Positions 10,201-14,763 of a stretch of DNA of 14,763 nt are shown piece after piece. The stretch's first letter is position 1, and each line of letters begins with the position of its first letter. Position numbers and translations under genes: made by a program. Source of the stretch: Phoronis ovalis. Its lineage: Eukaryota > Phoronida > Phoronidae. Location of the stretch: contig JAOXYB010030676.1 in NCBI GenBank assembly GCA_028565635.1, forward strand, positions 1 through 14,763, written 5' to 3'. Under the pieces are notes generated by a model. It saw only the letters and a list, made by a program, of their open reading frames with translations. It did not search any database and was not told the DNA's origin.

Positions 10201-13200
10201 TTGCTGGAATCTTTAAATTTACAGGTTTACCAATACACACAAAAAAAAGTTGCAACCATTTTTTTGCAGCAAAAGTTAGGCAAACAGGTTTCTTGGGCCC
10301 AGGCCACATAAATCTATCCAAAATTAATAAACACTTTCATTTACAGAATTATAACTGTGACAAAATATTTACTAAGTAGTTAAATATGTTAAAATGAGGA
10401 AAGCACTGTATTTGTAACTAGTGGCCCAAGTAGCAATGATTTTAAAATATAATTTATTACATTTATTTTTCTAGAACCAAGTGGAGGTGCTGGCGAAAAC
10501 TGTTTGACCATTTTAAAAGGTCAAGGTAACATTTTTGTACATGATGAAGCCTGTACTTCTGAAGCAAATTACATATGTGAGAGAGTAGAAAATACAGTGC
10601 AAAGTAAGTAACATATGTATGATCATGCTCTGGGCATCATAAATGCATGCATCATTTAATAAGATTTCATTAGATAAGTGCCTATAATTGCCATTTCAAT
10701 ATTGTAAATTATACCAAACCTTGAAACAAATGGTTTTATTGCAAAATGTTTATTTAATCTAATACATGCAAGTTGAGAATCTTGCTAAATATGAGACATT
10801 CATTGTGTGAGTGAGAACTAACAGAGATCCAACCTACAACATTGAGTGTTTGCTAGGTATATATAATTATATGCAACCTAAAACAGGATTTAGATTATTA
10901 TTATTGCATACACTACTGCGTTTTTCAATTAAAGCCAATAAGAAAATTTAATGCTCACTCATATGTTATACACCATTGGAAAGGGCAAACCGTCAACTTT
11001 TAGAAAATACTTTTTTTAATGGATTGTTTTCATCTCATCAATATTCAGGAGTTTTAATGCAGGATTTCCATATTTGGTTGGGGGGGGGTTGTTTAAAAGT
11101 CAAATAAAAGTTTACATTATCAATCGGCTAAACATTTTCAAAATGAGATCGTGTATAACATGTAATCTTCAATTCAATATAAAATACTTGTACCTTTCTT
11201 CTAAAAATGAAACTTATTGTTTATAAAACTTGTTTAACGGGCCAGACCACTTCAAATTTTGGCATTTACATTTTTTTTATTTTGTAAAAAAATCAGAAAA
11301 CACGAAAACTCAAATTCTTGTGACCGACCAACTCAATTTTTAAGGGCTTTCGCCCGTTAAACAACTTTTATTTTTGGTGTGGCCTTAACAGTATTTATTA
11401 GACCATTTTCAAAATCACTGGTCCAGGTATGGGTTCAAATGCCATGACATTTAACGTGTTTAAGATGTTCAGTGTTTAGTACGCAATCTGGAATATTTTA
11501 CAGTACAAAGTAAAGATCGTCCCAAAGAATGCTGGCAGTTTCAGACATGGCAATGCTACCACTGCAAAAGTTACAGACCAAGTTGCAAGGCTTGTTGCTT
11601 AATGTGTTCTATAACTGCAAATGGAGACCAACCAGGGTTTCGACTAACAGAGGATACATATTTTAATTATGGTATATTTTAATTTAACAGCGTATAATAA
11701 AAACTATTGACATTTAGTGTTGCAAAGTAGCTTGAAGTTTTTCAGTGAATGCAGCATGCATGTATTTGTCTTTTTAGCAGTAGTCCAGCTAGCATGTCAT
11801 CATGACTTTGTTGGAAAACATATACGCAATGAAATACAAAAACCTTTTTCTAAACTGGCTGGAAAAAAAATTATCTTGCATTGGGACTGCTAATAATTAT
11901 ACAGGTGTTGATGAACAAACGTTAAATTTTGTTGGAAATGATTTTCACTTATTTCAAAACAGTGCGTAAAATGTCATATAATTGTCATATTTATCTTTAA
12001 AGAGGCATGCTACAAATGGTTAGGACTTTTGGAGGCAGTTAACTGTAAAGGTTTCAGCTGCGATTTCTGTCAGGTACTAGATAACTCTTGGAGAAGAGAA
12101 GTTGCTCAAGGCTGCAGGAATATAGATAGCAGTGGTAAGATGCCATAGTTTTAGTTGGATTATTGTTTTATTCAAAGATACCTAGTGAGAGATCAACACT
12201 TCTCTTGTTAGCCATCAGTCAGTTACTTATATTTTGGGTGCCACTGAGGGTAAAATATCTGAATCAACTTTATACCAAAAGATATTGCTTTTTGTAATAA
12301 TAATATAAATAAAAAGTCTCTAGAATCATACCACAGATAAGGTACCCCATTCCACTCAATTTTCAAAATAACAAATCAACATTTCAAAAGTTTGACAAAC
12401 AGTTTTCATAGATATATAAAACTATCAAGGAATTGTCTGTATGTGTCCTAGTGTGAAATTAATTTTAGTCAAGTTTCACCTTGTTAGAATTATATTAGTT
12501 CATAGATAGCAAATCTTAGAGATGGTATAGTAGCTGGCTGGTGTGTGTTCTTATTGTTTTTTTTTTATAGATTCTCTTTAAAAAAAGAAGCAGAGGCTCA
12601 TAATACTCAAGACAGTACCTTTCTAAAATATGATCCAGTAATGCTAGCCACCTTAAAATAATTTTTGGTTCCACTTTATATTTTAGAGCTTTATACAAAG
12701 CCTGTTCCAACAATACCAGGTTTTACGAAAAAGCCACTTGATTTAGCAAGTTTGTTAACAAAGAGAAAACAACAAGTCGCCGTGTACGTTGGCATGTTTT
12801 TATTCATAGTGTTTGTAATCAATATGTTGATGCACTGTGATCATTGGAAACTAGAAATGGAATATGCTAGACAGTCTTCAGCCATAAATTTCTTTAGAGA
12901 TAATTTTGCTGGCGATGCTTCATCCTCAGATGATGCATCTGGGGGAAAAATGTCCATGGCAGATAAAATCAAATCAAGAATGTCATTTGTAAGTGTTGTG
13001 AAATCACAGATGTTCCAGGCAAAATCACGTGCTACTCTTGGAGGCGATGGGAAGAGTCGTCAGAGTATAGCACATGTGGCATTAGCGGCGATGAGACAGT
13101 CACGTGCCGATATGGTGAAAAAAGCAAATGCTCAAGCCAGTGCATTGAGTACAGCACAGCACACAGGTGATAGTGATACGGAAACTGGGTCAAGTGATTA

Positions 13201-13204
13201 TTAG
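3061..13204 (+). CDS. Membrane-anchored IgGFc-binding-domain / C-type lectin receptor (multi-exon, 5' partial)
   Basis: Gene-level entry; exons are listed separately. The spliced frame stays open through eleven exons and gives about 989 residues ending at a TAG at 13202-13204. Domain order is IgGFc-binding N-terminal type, two Asp-rich motifs, Cys-rich A1 and B1, a CTLD, Cys-rich A2 and B2, stalk, transmembrane helix and cytoplasmic tail. Every intron has GT-AG ends, and all after the first are phase 1, so the frame is maintained independently at each junction. Family knowledge: IgGFc-binding domains occur in secreted, mucus-associated proteins such as FCGBP, and CTLDs bind glycans or proteins. 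A membrane-bound combination suggests a surface recognition receptor, perhaps for microbial glycans; this is inference. The first seen exon begins inside the IgGFc-type domain, so signal peptide and domain start are missing. A gene model starting at the in-frame ATG at 3167 would be an artefact. Least certain are the first acceptor and the first intron. Confidence 0.82.
4479..4581 (+). CDS. Exon: linker plus Asp-rich motif 1
   Basis: This exon encodes a basic linker followed by AGDKIDNDCDGKVDEE, an Asp-x-Asp-x-Asp-Gly arrangement like the calcium-binding loops of thrombospondin type 3-type repeats. As I recall, similar Asp-rich stretches follow IgGFc-type domains in invertebrate proteins. The donor AAAG|GTAGCA at 4582 is phase 1 and matches the next exon. 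The acceptor is less certain: GATAG ending at 4478 is phase 0 and fits the donor at 4264, but several AG dinucleotides lie within 20 bp, so the first dozen residues are provisional. An in-frame stop at 4476-4478 blocks any earlier start. Confidence 0.68.
4582..4993 (+). other. Intron between Asp-rich exons
   Basis: A 412-bp AT-rich intron. Apart from its splice sites I see nothing in it. Confidence 0.7.
4994..5041 (+). CDS. Mini-exon: Asp-rich motif 2
   Basis: A 48-bp phase 1-1 exon encoding D-DDQDGQIDEDLSHPG, a second Asp-rich loop that parallels motif 1 in the previous exon. The acceptor is TTTAATTTCAG and the donor is GGAG|GTAAAT. Its size is an exact multiple of three, so it could be skipped without a frameshift. 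It is too short for most gene finders; support comes from good splice sites, matching phase and likeness to the neighbouring exon. Confidence 0.75.
5042..5466 (+). other. Intron before Cys-rich A1
   Basis: A 425-bp AT-rich intron with no recognisable element. Confidence 0.75.
5467..5667 (+). CDS. Exon: Cys-rich module A1
   Basis: A 67-codon phase 1-1 exon. The Cys spacing is C-x8-C-x2-C-x4-C-x2-CC-x2-C, followed by a Cys-free part with a potential N-glycosylation site (NST) and an ANGD motif. It matches no named domain I recognise, but pairs with exon 11504-11671, which has nearly the same spacing and the same ANGD landmark. It should be extracellular and disulfide-bonded. The acceptor is TTCTTAG and the donor is GAAG|GTTAAT. 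Reading through the donor gives an immediate stop (GGT TAA), so intron retention would truncate the protein. Confidence 0.8.
5668..6173 (+). other. Intron between Cys-rich A1 and B1
   Basis: A 506-bp AT-rich intron. I see nothing in it beyond a pyrimidine-containing acceptor. Confidence 0.75.
6174..6341 (+). CDS. Exon: Cys-rich module B1
   Basis: A 56-codon phase 1-1 exon with spacing C-x7-C-x2-C-x4-C-x-CC-x12-C-x18-C. The core C-x2-C-x4-C-x-CC resembles the core of module A1, and the exon lies in the same relative place as exon 12003-12134 (B2). The acceptor is CATTCTGCAG and the donor ACAAA|GTAAGT is near-perfect. No known family is assigned. It directly precedes the 3.0-kb intron that separates the N-terminal half of the protein from the CTLD. 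Confidence 0.8.
6587..6715 (+). promoter_or_regulatory. Promoter-like cluster: two CCAAT boxes and a TATA box
   Basis: CCAAT at 6587-6591 and again at 6619-6623 is followed by TATAAAAA at 6708-6715. The order matches a compact RNA polymerase II promoter, although CCAAT-to-TATA spacing (about 85 bp for the nearer box) is loose. It lies inside the gene and upstream of the CTLD exons. Such motifs arise by chance in AT-rich DNA, so the call is tentative. Confidence 0.3.
6819..6846 (+). CDS. Candidate alternative first coding mini-exon
   Basis: About 110 bp after the TATA-like motif, an ATG opens nine codons (MKLRSFEFR) and ends at AGAG|GTAAGA, a strong donor in phase 1. Splicing to the phase-1 CTLD acceptor at 9374 would keep the frame and give a short isoform without the IgGFc-type domain. 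The peptide is not a hydrophobic signal sequence, so membrane insertion would rely on the C-terminal helix. Phase agreement alone has a one-in-three chance. Confidence 0.2.
6925..7502 (+). other. Intron segment between fold-back and inverted repeat copy
   Basis: AT-rich intron sequence. I see no exon or recognisable element. Confidence 0.6.
7503..7930 (-). repeat. Inverted copies of the upstream A/B/C repeat family
   Basis: Read on the minus strand, this segment has box C-like CTGGTGGCCATGTTTGTTC (about 7553-7571), box B-like sequence (about 7640-7685), the unit tail with GCATTGACTGGACAATT (about 7778-7794), and a second box C-like block (about 7835-7860). The order and sequence match the array at 945-2960 but in opposite orientation. 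The plus-strand open stretch at 7750-7965 is therefore repeat, not gene. Confidence 0.75.
7964..7972 (+). repeat. Left target-site duplication AGTATGATG
   Basis: A perfect match to 9339-9347, abutting the left end of the MULE-type relic. Nearby TATCAG also occurs on both sides, so the exact boundary could shift by a few bases. Confidence 0.6.
8106..8640 (+). pseudogene. MULE/FLYWCH-associated transposase-related protein relic
   Basis: One reading frame holds a recognisable family signature interrupted by four stop codons: TGA 8325, TAA 8340, TAG 8493 and TGA 8526. Before the first stop are LSQCVYQKVQDNGLVNTY and ILPAVAFVPEEEVTDAFE, like the H-x-x-QC-hx-hx-Q-x-x-GL and AFVP-x-x-x-V-x-x-AF patterns in invertebrate FLYWCH/MULE-type proteins. 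After it come LNFFEDNFIG, then LPCINNDVEG with HRRFQSS across a stop, then HPNIWNFLKILQKKQ. The last part resembles the typical N-N-x-x-EG-(W)-H-x-x-F motif. No frameshift is needed, so decay is mostly by substitution. It covers only the C-terminal part of such proteins, and the catalytic core is missing. Confidence 0.72.
8641..9290 (+). other. Non-coding interior of the MULE-type relic
   Basis: AT-rich sequence follows the protein relic. From about 8945 there are two loosely similar blocks (TTGGGTGGCAATTTATGG near 8951 and TTGGGCGGCACGTATG near 9180; TTGCAAGC near 8994 and 9148), which may be a nested repeat. The open stretches here on either strand have no family resemblance. Confidence 0.45.
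9339..9347 (+). repeat. Right target-site duplication AGTATGATG
   Basis: A perfect match to 7964-7972, directly after the right terminus and 26 bp before the CTLD exon. Confidence 0.6.
9374..9556 (+). CDS. Exon: C-type lectin domain, part 1
   Basis: A 61-codon phase 1-1 exon carrying the start of a long-form CTLD: KCPQC, then GACYKL, then TWFEARQRCQDEGSHLLYID, the usual first disulfide half and alpha-helix 1 with W-x-E-A and C-x-x-x-G-x-x-L. The pairing of the extra Cys in the CPQC segment is unclear. The acceptor is ATCATTTTAG, only 26 bp downstream of the right edge of the MULE-type relic. The donor is ACAG|GTAAGA. Confidence 0.93.
9557..10005 (+). other. Intron within CTLD (1-2)
   Basis: A 449-bp AT-rich intron. 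I see nothing in it. Confidence 0.75.
10006..10122 (+). CDS. Exon: C-type lectin domain, part 2
   Basis: A 39-codon phase 1-1 exon with the CTLD core motif FWIGATDAKREGTFIW, matching the family W-I-G-x-x-D...E-G-x-F-x-W pattern. It continues into the long loop region up to the turn before the EP motif. The acceptor is TTTCTTATAG and the donor is GGAG|GTAACA. Confidence 0.93.
10123..10474 (+). other. Intron within CTLD (2-3)
   Basis: A 352-bp intron. I see nothing in it beyond T-rich tracts and a C/T-rich acceptor. Confidence 0.75.
10475..10603 (+). CDS. Exon: C-type lectin domain, part 3
   Basis: A 43-codon phase 1-1 exon closing the CTLD: EPSGGAGENC in the long loop, then FVHDEAC and NYICE. 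Compared with the canonical mannose-type calcium site 2 (EPN ... E-[ND]-C ... WND), EP and ENC are kept, but Asn of EPN is Ser and WND reads VHD. The structural Cys residues are present, so the fold should be intact, but calcium-dependent sugar binding is doubtful. The acceptor is TTATTTTTCTAG and the donor CAAA|GTAAGT is strong. Confidence 0.93.
10604..11503 (+). other. Intron between CTLD and Cys-rich A2
   Basis: A 900-bp AT-rich intron. It contains a run of nine G at 11080-11088 and the small inverted-repeat element at 11230-11364. No exon is seen. Confidence 0.7.
11230..11364. mobile_element. MITE-like small inverted-repeat element
   Basis: TTGTTTAACGGGC (11230-11242) and GCCCGTTAAACAA (11352-11364) are perfect 13-bp inverted repeats enclosing about 110 bp of non-coding sequence. 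A second small hairpin, GGGC-TTTC-GCCC, sits at the right end. There is no coding capacity, and the flanks show at most a 3-bp ACT duplication. It may be a miniature inverted-repeat transposon of unknown family. Confidence 0.5.
11504..11671 (+). CDS. Exon: Cys-rich module A2
   Basis: A 56-codon phase 1-1 exon with spacing C-x7-C-x2-C-x6-C-x2-CC-x2-C followed by an ANGD motif. It is clearly the partner of A1 (5467-5667), with the same order of CxxCK, CxAC-C and ANGD. It follows the CTLD directly. The acceptor is TATTTTACAG and the donor TATG|GTATAT is weaker. Phase 1 is the only option that avoids the in-frame TAA in its second codon region. Confidence 0.83.
11672..12002 (+). other. Intron between Cys-rich A2 and B2
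   Basis: A 331-bp AT-rich intron. I see nothing in it. Confidence 0.75.
12003..12134 (+). CDS. Exon: Cys-rich module B2
   Basis: A 44-codon phase 1-1 exon with spacing C-x11-C-x4-C-x2-C-x14-C. It occupies the B position after A2, as B1 follows A1, and shares the C-x4-C-x(1-2)-C core, but has fewer Cys residues than B1. The acceptor is TTATCTTTAAAG and the donor is AGTG|GTAAGA. Its function is unknown; it is probably a disulfide-stabilised stalk module close to the membrane. Confidence 0.8.
12135..12686 (+). other. Intron before the terminal exon
   Basis: A 552-bp AT-rich intron with a T-run near 12557. The minus-strand open stretch at 12516-12713 overlaps the splice acceptor and first codons of the terminal exon and has no family resemblance, so it is not called. 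Confidence 0.7.
12687..13204 (+). CDS. Terminal exon: stalk, transmembrane helix and cytoplasmic tail
   Basis: This exon encodes 172 residues ending at TAG 13202-13204. A Pro-containing stalk is followed by a 19-residue hydrophobic span (VAVYVGMFLFIVFVINMLM, 12776-12832), then about 120 residues without Cys-rich modules. The tail has acidic/Ser patches (DASSSDDAS near 12916 and DSDTETGSSDY at the end) and three K-S-R-x-[S/T] motifs (12971, 13022, 13052) that look like basophilic kinase sites. No ITAM or ITIM Tyr motif is seen. A KRK cluster sits just before the helix, which is not ideal under the positive-inside rule. N-outside topology is inferred from the Cys-rich and CTLD modules lying N-terminal. 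The acceptor is TTATATTTTAG ending at 12686. Confidence 0.88.
12776..12832 (+). other. Transmembrane segment
   Basis: Nineteen consecutive codons are hydrophobic or small (Val, Ala, Phe, Leu, Ile, Met, Gly), with one Tyr and one Asn. They are flanked by KRKQQ on the N side and HCDHWK on the C side. This is the only convincing membrane span in the assembled protein, so the receptor is single-pass. Confidence 0.88.
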
Positions 13205-13605
13205 TAATAGTTAAATCTTTCTTCAAATTTAGCGGAATTTTTTTGTACATATTATTTACCAAATAACTGATGTTTACAATATTGAGTGCTGTCACGTAAA
13301 ATATAGAATAATATATTTATTGTATAAAATATATAAGGTAAAAAAATGTCATATGAGAAATTGATGGAAAAATGACAAAGTTAGAACTGATCAGCTGTTT
13401 TGATATAATTAGACACCCTTAGAAATAAGCACTAAGGGCTTGGAGCAAACAATTGCTAAAACAGACAACGTTATTCAAATCCAGAAAAAAGGAAGAGCAT
13501 GTGATTATGGTTGTATACACAGGTGAAAGAGAACATAAAGAACTGTTCTTGTTTATTTTAAATGTTTCTGTTTTGTACATATAGTATACCATCTTTTTTA
13601 TTAAA
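13205..13605 (+). other. Probable 3' untranslated region
   Basis: This is AT-rich, non-coding sequence between the stop codon and the best poly(A) signal candidate. An earlier cleavage site is possible, but no AATAAA lies nearer the stop. Confidence 0.5.
13600..13605 (+). terminator. Candidate poly(A) signal ATTAAA
   Basis: ATTAAA, the commonest variant of AATAAA, lies about 400 bp after the stop codon, preceded by a T-rich stretch. A canonical AATAAA at 14192-14197 is a more distal alternative and would give a 3' UTR of about 1 kb. Confidence 0.45.
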
Positions 13606-14640
13606 GTTATTTTTAAAAGCAGAGTTTCCCAAGTTCCATAACTTAAAACAAGAAAAAAATCTCAAAAGCCAATAACTATATAATAATCAACACTGATCAA
13701 TAGACTGTTTCAATATCGAAACTGACCCAGCCAAAACTGAACTTGAAAGGTATTTTAAACTACATATTTACCCAATACCTAATATGCAGTTGACTCGGAT
13801 AAAACTAAATCTGTTATGGTGAGACACAGGAAAGCTAATGGACTACCGACAGATCATGGTTAATCCCAAAGCAGCATAGCACTAGCCTGCTAGGCCTTGT
13901 TCAGCAAGCTAAAAAAAGAACATACTACATGGTCCAATTACAACAAAATATAACTGTAACAGTTATATTGTCCAGTTGTCTTCTTGCAATGCTACAATGA
14001 AAACGGTTTGCTAAAAGCAGATTTGTATTTGTTTGGTGCAGAACACTTGAGTTTCACATATATATATATTAAAAGAGAAACATGTATTTCGTAATTGATA
14101 TTTGTAATGTGTGATATAATCCTGAAAAATACTAGATACAGAAATACAAGGTGACCCGACATAAGGTGAACGATTTTGTGTTTATAGAACTAATAAAATA
14201 ATTGTCTTTACATTATCACTGTAGGTATTCATTGAAAGTGGTATTATAGTAAAAATAGTGTTTATTTTTACGAATGCGGTCGTATCTGGGAGTGAAATTC
14301 ATTGATCAGGCATTTTGGAGTAAACATAGTTTAGTAACATACTTGAATTATGAAGTGTGAAACTATTCAAGTTGTTGTGGAATATATTTCAAGCCTTTGC
14401 AAACTTATTTTTGTTACTAATCATTACGCAAAGACTTGTTGTTTTCAAGAAAGTTTCTTCAGTTGCTACCATTCACATTAAATCAGAAAATTAAAGAAAA
14501 AGCCTAGCCCCGATTTGTGGCTTATTTTTACATCTGCTGTTCAAGGCTTTATTATAATGGGGAGGTTTTAGTTACTTGGAAAATGTACTAAAAATTATTT
14601 AATGATGTGAATGAAATAGAAACATGTAACACAATCTGTC
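13606..14640. other. Downstream flank without a recognised gene
   Basis: AT-rich sequence with a short (AT)n run near 14059, the palindrome at 13947-13969 and a distal AATAAA at 14192. I see no exon on either strand. Confidence 0.6.
13947..13969. repeat. Perfect 11-bp palindrome arms with 1-base centre
   Basis: AATATAACTGT, a single A, then ACAGTTATATT form a perfect inverted repeat. Each arm has a TAACTG core like a Myb site. Function is unknown. Confidence 0.55.
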
Positions 14641-14648
14641 TATAAAAG
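14641..14648 (+). promoter_or_regulatory. TATA-box-like TATAAAAG near the window end
   Basis: TATAAAAG is followed about 22 bp later by a GAGTTGT-AA-ACAACTC hairpin (14667-14682), by less AT-rich sequence, and by an ATG at 14703 that opens 15 codons before TGA, with a GTGAGA donor-like site at 14747. This could be the start of a neighbouring plus-strand gene cut off by the window. The evidence is thin. Confidence 0.25.
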
Positions 14649-14763
14649 CAAACTAGACATTCGGTGAGTTGTAAACAACTCCGAGAGTACCCCCAGCCAA
14701 GAATGCTGCCAGTTGGAGAGACTGGCCCTAGTGAAGTTTACAGCTGGTGAGAAGTAGATGCTT

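Noticed and set aside
11080-11088. Run of nine G as a G-quadruplex
   Set aside because: A single G-run without three further nearby G-tracts is not enough for an intramolecular quadruplex.
11429-11445. GGGTTCAAATGCC resembling a tRNA/SINE B box
   Set aside because: No A box at the right distance, no cloverleaf and no SINE tail could be found.
12516-12713. Minus-strand open frame of 65 codons
   Set aside because: It overlaps the acceptor of the terminal exon, is AT-rich and has no family resemblance.
13032-13295. Minus-strand open frame of 87 codons
   Set aside because: It is opposite the tail-coding exon and 3' UTR and has no supporting motif.

Overview
The window looks like AT-rich nuclear DNA from an invertebrate metazoan. 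The best guess is a bivalve or related mollusc, inferred from gene style (IgGFc-binding-type domain plus C-type lectin), short phase-1 exons and dense small repeats. Nothing resembles a bacterial operon. The species cannot be named from this sequence alone.

One large plus-strand gene dominates, from about 3061 to 13204. I reconstruct eleven exons: 3061-4264, 4479-4581, 4994-5041, 5467-5667, 6174-6341, 9374-9556, 10006-10122, 10475-10603, 11504-11671, 12003-12134 and 12687-13204. Together they encode about 989 residues, and the 5' end is not seen. Domain order is: IgGFc-binding N-terminal-type domain, two Asp-rich metal-binding-like motifs, Cys-rich modules A1 and B1, a complete C-type lectin domain (CTLD) over three exons, Cys-rich modules A2 and B2, a short stalk, one transmembrane helix and a tail of about 120 residues rich in Ser and basic residues. 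All introns after the first are phase 1. The product reads as a cell-surface, lectin-like recognition receptor; its ligand and any immune role are inference.

Upstream (1-3060) there is no supportable exon. It holds AT-rich sequence, a short minisatellite-like block (781-890) and about 2 kb of diverged repeat units (945-2960). The exon at 3061 starts in the middle of a domain, so the signal peptide and domain start must lie further 5' or in an exon I could not recognise.

The 3.0-kb intron 6342-9373 is the accessory hot spot. It holds a fold-back structure with CCAAT/TATA-like motifs and a possible phase-1 mini-exon (6403-6924), an inverted copy of the upstream repeat family (about 7503-7930), and a degenerate MULE-type DNA transposon relic (about 7973-9338). 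The relic has imperfect terminal inverted repeats and a 9-bp flanking duplication, and ends 26 bp before the first CTLD exon. A smaller inverted-repeat element lies at 11230-11364. Downstream are a probable 3' UTR with an ATTAAA signal near 13600, featureless sequence, and a TATA-like motif at 14641 that may mark another transcription unit.
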